Below, one piece after another: positions 25,286 through 35,330 of a DNA stretch of 64,000 nucleotides (within the stretch, counting starts at the first letter, position 1; the number at the start of each line of letters is the position of its first letter). The stretch is from Microbulbifer sp. ALW1. GTDB taxonomy: Bacteria > Pseudomonadota > Gammaproteobacteria > Pseudomonadales > Cellvibrionaceae. A program made the position numbers and the translations under genes. The stretch spans positions 3,512,501-3,576,500 of the forward strand of contig NZ_CP047569.1 in the NCBI RefSeq assembly GCF_009903625.1, in the 5' to 3' direction. Below the pieces are notes generated by a model. It searched no databases. It was not told where the DNA came from and saw nothing but the letters and a program-made list of their open reading frames with translations.

Positions 25286-28200
25286 GTGAGCAGTGACAGC
25301 CACCTGTTTATCCGTCGCCCGCGCTTTGCTTTTGTGATCGCCATATTGATCACCTTTATGGGCGCGCTTGCCGCTATCGTCATGCCGGTGGATCAGTACC
25401 CGGACATTGCCGCACCCAAAATTTCCGTGGTTGCCACCTACCCCGGTGCCGATGCCGAGACCGTAAAAAACGCCGTTGCCATCCCCATTGAAGAGCAGGT
25501 GAACGGTGCCGAAGGCATGGTCTACATGACCTCCAATTCCGGCAGCGATGGCACCTACACGCTGTTCATGACGTTTGACATGAACACCGATGACGACATG
25601 GCGCAGGTGGATGTACAAAACCGGGTGGCACTGGCGGAGCCATCCCTGCCTCCGGAGGTGTTGAAGCGCGGTATCAAGGTTCGCAAGCGCTCATCCGACA
25701 TGCTGATGGTGGTGAACCTGTTTTCCCCGGATGAGCGATTTGACGGCGTTTTTCTGTCCAACTTCGCCTCACTGAATTTGCTCAATGAACTGGCGCGGGT
25801 ACCCGGTGTCGGCGAAGCCAAAATCATCGGCCCGCTGGATTACGGTATGCGGATCTGGCTGGATCCGGTGAAAATGGCCAACCTCGAGATTTCCGTACCG
25901 GAAGTACTCGGGGCAATACGGGAACAGAATATTCAGGCAGCCGTTGGGCAACTGGGCTCCCCACCATCGCCCGACTCCACCCAGTTCCAATATGTACTCA
26001 CCACCAAAGGCCGCCTGACTTCGGAAGAAGAGTTCGGGGAAATCGTGCTGCGCGCCGATGAAAGAGGTGGCGTCATCCGCGTGAAGGATATTGCGCGGGT
26101 GGAGCTGGGCGCACAGATTTACAAAGGCTATGGTGAATACAACAATGGCCCCGGCGTGCTATTGGCAATTTACAAATTGTCGGACGCCAATGCACTGGAG
26201 GTTGCCGAGAACGTAAAAGCCAAAGTAGAAGAACTTTCGCAATATTTTCCCGAAGGTGTTGAAGCGGTCATTGGTCATGACACCACCGAGTTTATCGCGG
26301 TATCCCTCGAAGAAACGATTTTCACCCTGATCGCAACGATCATCCTGGTCATCATCGTAACCTACCTTTTTCTCGGCAATGTACGCGCCGCCCTGGTCCC
26401 CACCCTCGCTGTACCAGTGTCTATTATCGGCACCCTTGGCGTCCTCTACGCCATGGGAATGACCATCAATACGGTCACCCTGTTCGGCCTGATCCTCGCC
26501 ATTGGGGTAGTCGTCGACGATGCCATCATTGTCGTCGAGGATGTCGAGCGCATCATGCACGAAGAAGGCCTGGACAAGCGCGCCGCCACGGCCAAAGCCA
26601 TGCAAGAGGTATCAGGCCCCATTGTTGCCACATCGATGGTTCTTCTCGCGGTATTCGGGCCGACGATGTTGCTGCCCGGCATGACCGGTCGCATGTTTGG
26701 ACAGTTCGGCACCACCATTACCGTTGCCGTACTGATCTCCATGATCAACGCACTGACATTGAGCCCGGCGCTCTGTTCTACCGTATTGAAGGAAGGCCAC
26801 AGCAAACCCAACGTAGTGATCCGCGGCTTCAACTGGGGCTTTGAGAAAGTGGCCAGCGGCTACCTTAAAATAGTGGACTGGCTCGCGCGCCATATTCTGC
26901 TCAGCCTCATCATCATTGCCGGCCTGTTCGCCTGCCTCTTTTTACTATTCCAGTCCGTACCCAAAAGCTTCATTCCCGATGAAGACAAGGGCTACTTTAT
27001 GGTGGATGTCCAGCTGCCCGAAGCGGCGGCACTGGCGCGCACCGAGAGCGTAATCGACCAGATTAATGAAACCCTGATGCAAGACCCGGCCGTCGACAAA
27101 GTGCTGTCGGTGAATGGTTTCAGCTTGCTCAATGTCATGCTGCAATCGAATGCCGGCATGGTGATTGCCAAACTCAAGCCCTGGCACGAACGCAAGTCAC
27201 CAGATGTTTCACAGCAGGCGCTGCAACAGAAATACCAGGCACAATTCGCCCAGCTGCCCGAAGCACAGATTCTGGTGTTCGGCGCACCCGCCATTCCCGG
27301 CCTCGGAACCATGGCGGGCTTCTCCTTCATGCTGGAAGACACCCAGGGCGTCGGCGCGCAGGAACTATTCAAGGTAGTTCAGGACTTCTCCGCAGCCGCC
27401 ACCGAACAGCCTGAAATTGCCCGCGCCTTCTCAATATTCAAAGCCGGCTCACCCCAGATCCGGCTGGATATTGACCGTGTAAAAGCCAAGACCCTGGGTG
27501 TAAAAATCAGCGATATCTTCCTCACTCTGCAGACCCAACTCGGCGCCATCTATGTCAACGACTTCAATCTGTACAACAAGACCTTCAAGGTCATGGTGCA
27601 GGCCGAATCCAGATTCCGGCAACAGGAACGCGACTTGGAAAAAATCTATATCACCAACAACAAAGGCGAACCGATACCACTACCCGCCATTCTGAGTACC
27701 AAACCGGTCCTGGGCGCCGTTACCCTCAAGCGCTACAACACCTATGATGCCGCCAAGATCAGCGGCGGCCCCAACGCCGCCGGGGGATTCAGCTCCGGCG
27801 ATGCCATGAATGCGCTCGAACGCGTGGCCAGGGAAACACTACCCGACGGCTTTAAATACGACTGGTCCGATTCCAGCTATGAAGAGCGCAAAGCCGGCAA
27901 CGCATCCACCATCGCCCTGGTGCTTTCACTGATATTTACCTTCCTGTTCCTGGCCGCCCTTTACGAATCCTTTCTGACGCCGTTCGCGATCATCCTCTCG
28001 GTACCGATTGCCATCGTCGGCGCCATCGCCGCACTGCTCATCGCAAAGGAACCCCTCAGCCTGTACGGCCAAATTGGCTTGGTGCTGCTGGTGGCCTTGG
28101 CGGCAAAGACCGCGATCCTTATTGTGGAGTTTGGGAAAACGCAGAGGGAAGTGGAGAGGCTGTCACTGCACGATTCGACGGTGACCGCAGCAAAACTGCG

Positions 28201-28477
28201 CTTCCGCCCCGTCATCATGACCACCCTCTCCTTCGTGGTAGGGACCATTCCGCTAGTCATCGCTTCCGGTGCCGGCGCCGCCAGCCGCGTATCCCTGGGA
28301 ACGGCCGTGATGGGAGGTACCATCATGGCCTGTATCGCGGGCACACTGCTGGTGCCCATTTTCTTCAAAATCGTGCAGGGGCTGCGTGAAAAGGTACACA
28401 GGGGAGAGACAGGATCATCCGGCTCGCAGCCGCCCCGGGACAATCCTCAGCACAGTCACGGCAAGGCTGCGGAATAG
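25286..28477 (+). CDS. RND efflux pump, HAE1 family (AcrB-like)
   Basis: 1063-residue inner-membrane proton-driven drug or hydrophobe exporter with two large periplasmic loops and 12 helices. Proton-relay residues are in GVVVDDAIIVVEDVER (near residue 410) and the lysine in LAAKTAILIVEFGK (near 935). Start is GTG at 25286, directly before the RPRFAFVIA membrane segment. Encoded with its adaptor but no TolC-like gene or regulator adjoins, so an outer-membrane channel must come from elsewhere. Substrate range is not predictable from sequence alone. Confidence 0.94.
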   Translation: MSSDSHLFIRRPRFAFVIAILITFMGALAAIVMPVDQYPDIAAPKISVVATYPGADAETVKNAVAIPIEEQVNGAEGMVYMTSNSGSDGTYTLFMTFDMNTDDDMAQVDVQNRVALAEPSLPPEVLKRGIKVRKRSSDMLMVVNLFSPDERFDGVFLSNFASLNLLNELARVPGVGEAKIIGPLDYGMRIWLDPVKMANLEISVPEVLGAIREQNIQAAVGQLGSPPSPDSTQFQYVLTTKGRLTSEEEFGEIVLRADERGGVIRVKDIARVELGAQIYKGYGEYNNGPGVLLAIYKLSDANALEVAENVKAKVEELSQYFPEGVEAVIGHDTTEFIAVSLEETIFTLIATIILVIIVTYLFLGNVRAALVPTLAVPVSIIGTLGVLYAMGMTINTVTLFGLILAIGVVVDDAIIVVEDVERIMHEEGLDKRAATAKAMQEVSGPIVATSMVLLAVFGPTMLLPGMTGRMFGQFGTTITVAVLISMINALTLSPALCSTVLKEGHSKPNVVIRGFNWGFEKVASGYLKIVDWLARHILLSLIIIAGLFACLFLLFQSVPKSFIPDEDKGYFMVDVQLPEAAALARTESVIDQINETLMQDPAVDKVLSVNGFSLLNVMLQSNAGMVIAKLKPWHERKSPDVSQQALQQKYQAQFAQLPEAQILVFGAPAIPGLGTMAGFSFMLEDTQGVGAQELFKVVQDFSAAATEQPEIARAFSIFKAGSPQIRLDIDRVKAKTLGVKISDIFLTLQTQLGAIYVNDFNLYNKTFKVMVQAESRFRQQERDLEKIYITNNKGEPIPLPAILSTKPVLGAVTLKRYNTYDAAKISGGPNAAGGFSSGDAMNALERVARETLPDGFKYDWSDSSYEERKAGNASTIALVLSLIFTFLFLAALYESFLTPFAIILSVPIAIVGAIAALLIAKEPLSLYGQIGLVLLVALAAKTAILIVEFGKTQREVERLSLHDSTVTAAKLRFRPVIMTTLSFVVGTIPLVIASGAGAASRVSLGTAVMGGTIMACIAGTLLVPIFFKIVQGLREKVHRGETGSSGSQPPRDNPQHSHGKAAE

Positions 28478-28516
28478 CGACCAGGCGAAACTGTCAGATA
28501 CAGACGCCAGGCAAAC

Positions 28517-28981
28517 TCAGTACTTGATACCCAGCTTGCGGTACAGGAAGCCGATCACCCAGGCTGGGCCAATCAAAAGGAACTGCAGGTCTTTAAAAAA
28601 CGAAGGCTTTTTGCCCTCGATATGGTGACCAACAAACTGGAACACCCACATCACCACAAAAACCCCCACAGACCACCAGAGCACACTCTGGCCTGCCCGC
28701 TCCAGCCAGCTGCAAGCCCCGAGGCAAAGCAAGGAGAGCGCGACCATCCCCAGCGCCAGTGGGAAGGACATCACCATATAGAACAGGATGGTCGGGATCA
28801 GCGCAACAATTGCCCAGTTCAGCCAGGGCAAGGACGCCATCCACTCGGGCTGGGGAATGGACCAGAAAAGACCGACAACGGTGAGGTAAATAAGAGGAAC
28901 CGCCACCCAGTGGATGGCCTTGTTGGTGGAATTCTGGTGGCTCTCACCGTATTCACTGAACCATTGGTCTGCTGTTCGCAT
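28517..28981 (-). CDS. Mpo1-like (DUF962) membrane protein
   Basis: 154-residue membrane protein with four helices. Conserved histidine motifs HQNSTNKAIHWVAVPLIY (about 15-32) and FQFVGHHIEGKKPSFF (about 115-130) match the DUF962/YGL010w family; yeast Mpo1 is an Fe(II)-dependent dioxygenase in alpha-oxidation of 2-hydroxy fatty acids. The bacterial role is inferred only. It converges on the RND pump gene, ending 39 bases from it. Confidence 0.87.
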   Translation of the reverse strand: MRTADQWFSEYGESHQNSTNKAIHWVAVPLIYLTVVGLFWSIPQPEWMASLPWLNWAIVALIPTILFYMVMSFPLALGMVALSLLCLGACSWLERAGQSVLWWSVGVFVVMWVFQFVGHHIEGKKPSFFKDLQFLLIGPAWVIGFLYRKLGIKY

Positions 28982-29134
28982 GGTTTGATCTCGCCTTGGT
29001 TGTTATTGGGTTGGCTTTTGGGATGGTACAGTAGAACCAGCCCAGACCAAACAGTCACAAACTCGTAAATTCCCTTATTCCAAGTTTGTGAAAAGCGCAA
29101 AAAAGGCGGTTACACGGAACACTGGGCATCTGTA

Positions 29135-29656
29135 TTAAAAATCCAGAAATGAACCCGACTCATCGATTTCTCTTTTATCTGAATTTTGCATATCATCGGG
29201 CAGAAGTCCTTCGATAAAATTGTTAACGCTCTCCGCAACCTCAAACAAAGAATGATCTTCAATTTCCGCTTCGTGAAACCAAAAGTAAACTTTTCCAGAC
29301 GCGCGCGATAAACATACTTGGTTTCCCCCAACAGACTCACCAATAACAACGCACTCCTTGGGTATCTGCCCCTTATACATTTTATTTCGACTAACAAGGT
29401 TTGAATCACCTTGCAGTCCATACAGCATTTCTAAAGACTGAAAGCCGTCAGTATTATCTACTGGTGATTTCTCTACCGGCTTATATATTGCACCATGGTC
29501 AAAAACTATTGAGTTTTCATAACTCTCTAATACTGACCTATAACTATCCGAAAACTTAACATTTAATTCAGATTCAACCTGAGAAATGGACAACTTATCT
29601 TGAGAGCCATCTTTTAAAGACCTCGCCCCAAGGCTTTTTAAACTTTCTATCAACAT
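29135..29656 (-). CDS. SMI1/KNR4 (SUKH) family immunity protein
   Basis: 173-residue protein with the SUKH pattern: an N-terminal helix, VESELNVKFSDSYRSVLESY (residues about 27-46), then IGESVGGNQVCLS and VYFWFHEAEIE (about 107-132). SUKH proteins commonly neutralise a toxin encoded directly upstream. Its ATG overlaps the toxin stop by one base (TAATG), so the two are translationally coupled and produced together. The DNA is clearly AT-richer than the neighbourhood, as is the toxin's 3' end, pointing to joint acquisition. Target inferred from position. Confidence 0.8.
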   Translation of the reverse strand: MLIESLKSLGARSLKDGSQDKLSISQVESELNVKFSDSYRSVLESYENSIVFDHGAIYKPVEKSPVDNTDGFQSLEMLYGLQGDSNLVSRNKMYKGQIPKECVVIGESVGGNQVCLSRASGKVYFWFHEAEIEDHSLFEVAESVNNFIEGLLPDDMQNSDKREIDESGSFLDF

Positions 29657-31215
29657 TAAAAACCTCCTCTAAGGTCAGATGCAGACCCGATGTGCGGTAT
29701 ATTGCCATGTAACTTTGAAGGCACAAACTGTATTGTTTCGTTATCTAAATGATGCGGCGTTAAACCGGCCTCCTTTAAGTAATTCTTGGCGGCATTTGGG
29801 CTTGATAAGCCCTTTTGCTTAGCGACATACTCATAAACCGCATCAAAATCTGCCTTACTTCCATCCAATTGGCCTGGTTTAAACTTAACTTGACCTTTAG
29901 CCCAGGGAGTAAACACAGGTCGCCCATTAGCAAATTCAATGGGCTTGCCGCCAGTAATTTCATTAACCTCATCAATATTTGAATGCCAAAAGCCATTACC
30001 TGGCTCCCCGTCCCATCTGCCATTCGTTCTAGGCAATCTAGTTTTTGGGTTAAGTTTTGGATTACTAGGGACGTTACTATCACTGCTCCTACCTCTGGGA
30101 GGGCTGGCCCTTTGTGTAGCCGCCTGGTTTATCGGTGCTTCAGGTGCCGAGACTTCTATAGTTTCAAATTTCGAAAATGATGCCGCTTCCGACTTGGCAC
30201 CACGCGCCTTCTTCAACGCATTGCGACGCTTCTGGTATTTGGCAAAATCCAGCATCAAATCGCCAACGTCTTTGAAACGGGCCAGTAAGCGGCCATTCTT
30301 CGCCATGGCCGTAACGCCACCGACACCGCCAGTGAAGGCGGCCAGGACGATGGTTAGGATGATTTCGAATACACCACCACCGGCAAATTCAGTCATTTCC
30401 AGGCTGTGTTGCGCCTTGACGTAGTCTTTGGCAAAGCGGGTTATATCACTGCGCAATGCGCTGTCGTCGTATATCAGATGCGCGACTTCAAAAGCCTGCT
30501 GCAGCTGCTCTGCTGTAATGGTGCTCGGATCAAACCCCAGAACATCCACCAACTCTTTTTTAACTTTGCCGAGATATTCTTTCGAGGACTGTTCGAAGCT
30601 TTTGTCGTGAACGTAATAGTCGTAGGTGGCGCTCAGCATTTGGGTCTGCTGGCGAATGGGATTCACCAGCATTGCCACTTCGGCAATGTCCTTGGTCCAC
30701 ACCGCCAAGTCCCACGCGCCCTGCCCGAGTGCACTGCCAAATTTCCCCACATAAGCGCCGGCCTTTTCCAGACTGCTACGCTTGCTGTGTACCGCTTCAA
30801 TTCGCGCGGCTTCTGCCCGCTCTTCGGCAATAATTTTCTGCAGCCCCATGCGAATACGGCCGCGCAGGTTTGTCTGCCGCTCGTCCAGTACACCCTCGCC
30901 GTGGGGGGCTTCTTCGATCAGCAGTCGGTGCTGCTTGACGGCGAGATATACCGCCCGGTGCTCGTCGCTAAAATGCCCGGGCGCGGCGGGGTACTGGTGG
31001 GTGTGCAGCAGGTCTTGACCAGAGAATGCCTGATCAAGCGATTGGCTGAGGGTGGCTTTCGCCAGAAATTGCTCAAAAATCTGGTCGAGCGCGGAGGTGG
31101 GAAATGAGGCAAGCAGCTCTGCGGACAGATCGTTTTCAAAAATGGTCGGCGCACTGGACCAACCAGCACTTACCCGATAGCGGTCGCCGCGCTGGTTCTC
31201 AACGTAAATCTGCAT
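29656..31215 (-). CDS. polymorphic toxin with C-terminal HNH/Endo VII-type nuclease
   Basis: 519-residue modular protein. The first 250 residues are charged and helical and unfamiliar to me; a hydrophobic segment GGGVFEIILTIVLAAFTGG (about 277-295) could aid membrane passage; a basic, low-complexity linker (320-400) leads to a C-terminal domain with TPHHLDN (486-492), VPSKLHGN (498-505) and IPHIGSASDLRGG, the His-rich signature of HNH/Endo VII toxin nucleases. Contains no RHS repeats, PAAR or signal peptide, and no secretion genes are nearby, so it may be an orphan effector of a type VI or similar system. Immunity gene follows directly. Confidence 0.8.
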   Translation of the reverse strand: MQIYVENQRGDRYRVSAGWSSAPTIFENDLSAELLASFPTSALDQIFEQFLAKATLSQSLDQAFSGQDLLHTHQYPAAPGHFSDEHRAVYLAVKQHRLLIEEAPHGEGVLDERQTNLRGRIRMGLQKIIAEERAEAARIEAVHSKRSSLEKAGAYVGKFGSALGQGAWDLAVWTKDIAEVAMLVNPIRQQTQMLSATYDYYVHDKSFEQSSKEYLGKVKKELVDVLGFDPSTITAEQLQQAFEVAHLIYDDSALRSDITRFAKDYVKAQHSLEMTEFAGGGVFEIILTIVLAAFTGGVGGVTAMAKNGRLLARFKDVGDLMLDFAKYQKRRNALKKARGAKSEAASFSKFETIEVSAPEAPINQAATQRASPPRGRSSDSNVPSNPKLNPKTRLPRTNGRWDGEPGNGFWHSNIDEVNEITGGKPIEFANGRPVFTPWAKGQVKFKPGQLDGSKADFDAVYEYVAKQKGLSSPNAAKNYLKEAGLTPHHLDNETIQFVPSKLHGNIPHIGSASDLRGGF

Positions 31216-31303
31216 GAATTTTCCCTTTCATAACGCACAGTACGCCGTGGCCCGGTGAGTACCACTGGCGTGAATCCTTAAGAGGGAAATTCTAAAAGAA
31301 GTG

Positions 31304-31330
31304 CACAGCCCGGCAAAGCCAAGGGCTGTG
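31304..31330 (-). terminator. possible terminator of the macrodomain transcript
   Basis: Stem CACAGCCC / GGGCTGTG with an 11-base loop; on the minus strand it is followed by a T-rich tract. It lies between the macrodomain gene end (31471) and the toxin gene start (31215). Confidence 0.5.
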
Positions 31331-31470
31331 ATGAATTGCGTTAATTCGGGAATTTTTCTGGAAAAACGCGGTGTGCCCTTGCTGACTGTTACGGCAGTGC
31401 CAATTAGCAGTCAGTTTTTCAGGGCAGCCAATAAAAATCTGCGCGATCGACACCCGCTAATTGGTACGCT

Positions 31471-31983
31471 TTAGCGGCGCACGCAGGCGTCCAGCTGCAT
31501 CCGGTAGAGTTCTGCCATGTCTTCGTCCATACAACAGAAAATAACGTGTCGGGGGCCGCCTTCGCGATCCAGGTGGTTCTGCACCTGTTCTACCGCAATC
31601 TCAACAGCAAGTTCAGGGGGGTAATCGTAGACGCCGCAACTGATGGCAGGAAACGCAATTGAATGAACATTCTCTCGGCGGGCCAGGGCCAGGCATTGGC
31701 GGTAGCAAGTGGCAAGCAGTTCGGGCTCACCCAGATTGCCGCCTCGCCACACCGGACCAACGGTGTGGTAGATACGTTTGACCGGCAAACGGAATCCAGG
31801 AGTGCTGCGTACATCTCCTACGGGGCAGCCGCCGATCTGGCGGCAGGCTTCGAGCAATTCGGGGCCGGCGGCGCGGTGTATGGCGCCATCTACACCACCA
31901 CCGCCCAGGAGCCTTTGGTTGGCTGCGTTGACGATTACATCTACGTGCAACCGAGTGATATCACCGAGGTGTACTTCGATCAC
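31471..31983 (-). CDS. macrodomain protein (YmdB/O-acetyl-ADP-ribose deacetylase-like)
   Basis: 170-residue macro domain. DVIVNAANQRLLGGGGVDGA holds the ADP-ribose pocket Asn and the GGGGVDGAI loop, and IAFPAISCGVYDYP is the second conserved loop. Such proteins hydrolyse O-acetyl-ADP-ribose or ADP-ribosyl groups. I start at GTG 31983 because TGGAG lies 8 bases upstream and the family begins here; a GTG at 32034 is the alternative. Directly downstream of putP, so they may share a transcript. Distance to the toxin does not suggest a functional link. Confidence 0.88.
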   Translation of the reverse strand: MIEVHLGDITRLHVDVIVNAANQRLLGGGGVDGAIHRAAGPELLEACRQIGGCPVGDVRSTPGFRLPVKRIYHTVGPVWRGGNLGEPELLATCYRQCLALARRENVHSIAFPAISCGVYDYPPELAVEIAVEQVQNHLDREGGPRHVIFCCMDEDMAELYRMQLDACVRR

Positions 31984-32048
31984 TCTATTTACTCCAGCCG
32001 CGGCACCACCGTTCAATTGCGCAACGTTGCGCACGCACTGTGATCAGG

Positions 32049-33524
32049 CTACTGCTTTTGCCCCAGCAACTGACGGTGGCGCGTTGATATTTCCTCAGGG
32101 CAATGCGTCACAGCACTTACTAAAACAATAGCAGCTGCGGAGAGCACAAAGCCCGGTAACAGCTCGTATAGATCAAAGATGCCACCTGACAGCTGTTTCC
32201 AGATCACAACGGTTATACCCCCCACCAAGACACCGGCGATGGCTCCGGCGCCAGTCATCCGCGACCAGTAGAGACTGATCAGAATCGCCGGACCAAAAGC
32301 GGCACCCAATCCCGCCCAGGCATAGGCCACCACATCCAGTACTTTGGAGCCTGGGTCCATGGCCACGCCTACCGCAATCAGCGACAGCGCCACGACTGCC
32401 CAGCGACCCACCTGCACCAGGCTCTCGGAAGAAACCGCGCGGCCGAACCAAACGTGATAGATATCCTCCGCCAGGGCAGCGGACGACACCAGCAACTGTG
32501 AATCCGCAGTACTCATAATGGCAGACAGGATGGCCGCCAGCAGAATTCCCGCCACCAGCGGGTGGAACAGCGCCTCTACCAGCGCCATGAAAATACGCTC
32601 ACCATCCGGAATCGTCTGCGCGAGCTCCAGGTGCCCAAAGAGCCCAACCGCCATGGCGCCAAGAAAGCCCGCCAAAGACCAGACCGCAGCAACCGTTGCC
32701 GCGGCCGGCATATCATCCGGGTGCCGCAGTGCTTTGAAGCGCGCCAGGATATGCGGCTGACCGAAGTAGCCAAGCCCCCACGCCAGGGAACTGAGAATGG
32801 CTGCAACAGAGAGCGCCTTGCCTGTATTGTCCGACATCCAGTGCATCAGCTCCGGGTGCTGCTGCTCCATGGAGGCCCAGGCGGTGCTAAATCCTCCCTC
32901 ATCGGAAATCACCATCACGGGAACAATGACCAGCGCCAAACTCATCAAAAGCCCCTGGAAAACGTCCGTCCAGGAAACCGCAAGAAAGCCCCCAAACAGT
33001 GTGTAGGAAATCACCGCGATGGCGCCGATAACAACTGCCCACTGGTAATCCCAGCCAAATACCGTCTCAAACAGCTTGCCACCGGCGATCAGGCCGGACG
33101 CTACATAGAACAAGAAGAACAGCAAAATGAAGATGGCGCACACCGTGCGCAGATAAGGGTGCGCCAGGTTAAACCGTCGATGCAGGTAGGCCGGCACGGT
33201 AAGGGCGTCATCCAGCGCATAGGTGTAAATGCGCAAACGCCGCGCCATGGTAGTCCAGCTGAGCACAATGCCGCTGAATAGGCCAATCGCAATCCACCCG
33301 GACGACAACCCGGTCGCATAAGCCGCACCCGGCAGCCCCAGCAGCAACCAGCCGCTCATGTCAGAGGCGCCGGCACTCAGCGCCGCAACCGCCGGTGGCA
33401 GTGAACGGCCACCAAGAAAATAATCACTGGCATTCTTGGTGCGCTGGTAAGCGTAAACACCAATCGCCAGAATAAGTGCCAGATAGGCGATGAAAGTAAG
33501 AGCGACAAGCCATTGTCCAGGCAT
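32049..33524 (-). CDS. putP: sodium/proline symporter
   Basis: 491-residue Na+/solute symporter of the SSS family with 13 helices. N-terminal pattern ALILAIGVYAYQRTKNASDY, then GGRSLPPAVAALSAGASDMSG (sodium/proline site, about 38-58) and SAIMSTADSQLLVSSAALAED (about 330-350) match PutP closely, and length is typical. Imports proline for use as nutrient or osmolyte. No putA adjoins. Regulation not evident from sequence. Confidence 0.93.
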   Translation of the reverse strand: MPGQWLVALTFIAYLALILAIGVYAYQRTKNASDYFLGGRSLPPAVAALSAGASDMSGWLLLGLPGAAYATGLSSGWIAIGLFSGIVLSWTTMARRLRIYTYALDDALTVPAYLHRRFNLAHPYLRTVCAIFILLFFLFYVASGLIAGGKLFETVFGWDYQWAVVIGAIAVISYTLFGGFLAVSWTDVFQGLLMSLALVIVPVMVISDEGGFSTAWASMEQQHPELMHWMSDNTGKALSVAAILSSLAWGLGYFGQPHILARFKALRHPDDMPAAATVAAVWSLAGFLGAMAVGLFGHLELAQTIPDGERIFMALVEALFHPLVAGILLAAILSAIMSTADSQLLVSSAALAEDIYHVWFGRAVSSESLVQVGRWAVVALSLIAVGVAMDPGSKVLDVVAYAWAGLGAAFGPAILISLYWSRMTGAGAIAGVLVGGITVVIWKQLSGGIFDLYELLPGFVLSAAAIVLVSAVTHCPEEISTRHRQLLGQKQ

Positions 33525-33734
33525 GTGGGATTCCCCGTCAGATTTGGCAGATAAAGCCCTCTTTGGCGAAAGAATAGGCTGAATCCGTCGTTATTGGTCT
33601 TTATTGCGCGTAAATCTACCCATTTGCTGGCGTTTGCTCAATCGGCAAACTAAACCAAGGGTGAGAGTACAGATATTGGAAGATGCCACGGATCGGCGTA
33701 TCCATACCAAGCAGTAAGGGAATATCGAGACATT

Positions 33735-34460
33735 ATGGGTATTTGTTTAGACGAACTCCGGGTACTGGTGATTCGTCCCACGTTAAAGCAATTGCGTGCC
33801 TGGTCACCGGGGATGGAAGCCCTGCTGCTGGGTACCGCAGCCCAGGAATCCGAACTGGGATTCCACCTCAAGCAGGGCCGCCGCCACGGCATGGGCATCT
33901 TCCAGATATTGCCCAGTACCCACCGACAGATCTGGGATAAATACCTCATCAACTTCCCCCCGCTCGCCTCCAAAGTACGCGGACTCGCCAGCCAGCGCGA
34001 CTTCCTGCAACACCCCCACGCCGAACTTGCCACCAACCTGCGCTACGCCACCGCCATCGCCTGGCTGGTTTACCGCGCCGCCGGTGTAGAGAAAGTGGAG
34101 AGCGGAGACCTACCGCGCATGGCCAAACTCTGGAAAAAACACTTCCACCACGGCCCCAGTGCCAAGCTGCGGGACTTTGTCGACAGCTACTGCAAACTGA
34201 TCAACCCGCTCGAAAACACCCCGGCCGAAAACGAAACAGCCGCAGTAAAAACCGCGGCTGTCAAAGACGTCAGCAGTGCGAACACCGACACGCTACTGAT
34301 CGAGGATGGGGATGACGGGGCTACAGATTGCGCGCCTCGATATACATCGGCTGCGCAGCCTTCTCCTCAACTTCCGGACCCTCCTCGCGAGCATCTTCCG
34401 GAATCCAGGAATCCACGTACTGCTCGATCGCACGCGCGTCCACCTCAGGCGCGGGTTTAG
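33735..34460 (+). CDS. lysozyme/transglycosylase-like protein with antisense C-terminus
   Basis: 241-residue protein. Residues 25-60, with [16 protein letters not shown] and [12 protein letters not shown], resemble the catalytic Glu and glycine-rich region of lysozyme-fold transglycosylases (E at about 38), but there is no signal peptide, so a phage-type or cytoplasmic role is possible. The ordered part ends near residue 160; the last 47 codons run over the 3' end of the convergent ttcA gene and read as low-complexity Pro/Arg/Ser sequence, probably accidental. Start ATG 33735 has AAGGGA upstream. Function uncertain. Confidence 0.6.
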   Translation: MGICLDELRVLVIRPTLKQLRAWSPGMEALLLGTAAQESELGFHLKQGRRHGMGIFQILPSTHRQIWDKYLINFPPLASKVRGLASQRDFLQHPHAELATNLRYATAIAWLVYRAAGVEKVESGDLPRMAKLWKKHFHHGPSAKLRDFVDSYCKLINPLENTPAENETAAVKTAAVKDVSSANTDTLLIEDGDDGATDCAPRYTSAAQPSPQLPDPPREHLPESRNPRTARSHARPPQARV

Positions 34461-35262
34461 AACGATCCAGCTCCAGACTCTCGAAATCGTACAGATCCCG
34501 GTCAGCCAACTGCGACGGTGACACCCGTGTCAGCGCGGCAAAAATATTGTCACTGCGACCGGGAAACTTACGATCCCACTCGTTCAACATCCCCTTGATC
34601 GCCTGCCGCTGCAGGTTCTCCTGACTACCGCACAAGTTGCACGGAATAATCGGGAACTGCTTGTGATCCGCAAACGCAATCAGATCCGTCTCGCGGCAAT
34701 AGGCCAACGGGCGAATCACGATATTGCGCCCATCGTCCGCACGCAGTTTCGGCGGCATCGCCTTCAGGCGACCGCCGTAAAACATATTCAGGAATAACGT
34801 CTCGACGATATCATCCTTGTGATGGCCCAGCGCCACCTTGGTCGCCCCGATCTCCTCCGCAAAACCATACAGGGTTCCGCGGCGCAGGCGCGAGCACAGA
34901 CCACACGTCGTCTTACCCTCTGGCACCACCTCCTTCACCACACTGTAAGTGTCCTTATTCACAATGTGATAAGGCACCCCGATGGACTGCAGGTACTCCG
35001 GCAGAATGTGCTCCGGGAAACCCGGCTGCTTCTGATCCATATTCACCGCCACCAGCTCAAAGTGCACCGGAGCGGTCTTCTGCAGGTTCATCAGGATTTC
35101 CAGCATCGCGTAGGAATCCTTGCCCCCGGACAGGCACACCATCACCTTGTCGCCCTCTTCAATCATATTGAAGTCAGCGATCGCCTTGCCCACATTGCGG
35201 CGCAGACGTTTTTGCAGCTTGTTGAATTCCAGCCGCTCGCGGCGGTTTTCCAGATCAGACAT
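34321..35262 (-). CDS. ttcA: tRNA 2-thiocytidine biosynthesis protein
   Basis: 313-residue PP-loop ATPase that thiolates cytidine 32 of certain tRNAs with an iron-sulfur cluster. CLSGGKDS (residues 43-50) is the PP-loop; [10 protein letters not shown] and [13 protein letters not shown] supply the cysteines for the cluster. Cytoplasmic. Family length is about 300; the last residues ([20 protein letters not shown]) are poorly conserved and are read antisense to the end of the lysozyme-like gene. Upstream lies composite inverted-repeat element 1. Confidence 0.96.
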   Translation of the reverse strand: MSDLENRRERLEFNKLQKRLRRNVGKAIADFNMIEEGDKVMVCLSGGKDSYAMLEILMNLQKTAPVHFELVAVNMDQKQPGFPEHILPEYLQSIGVPYHIVNKDTYSVVKEVVPEGKTTCGLCSRLRRGTLYGFAEEIGATKVALGHHKDDIVETLFLNMFYGGRLKAMPPKLRADDGRNIVIRPLAYCRETDLIAFADHKQFPIIPCNLCGSQENLQRQAIKGMLNEWDRKFPGRSDNIFAALTRVSPSQLADRDLYDFESLELDRSKPAPEVDARAIEQYVDSWIPEDAREEGPEVEEKAAQPMYIEARNL

Positions 35263-35330
35263 GGGTAAATCTCGAAAAAAACTTGAGGTATTACGCGCGG
35301 GTCAGGTAGTAGAGAAATCTACCATGCGAA

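Noticed and set aside
28982..29134. tRNA or small RNA in the gap between the Mpo1-like and immunity genes
   Set aside because: No cloverleaf or conserved RNA motif found; sequence looks like promoter and 3' UTR.
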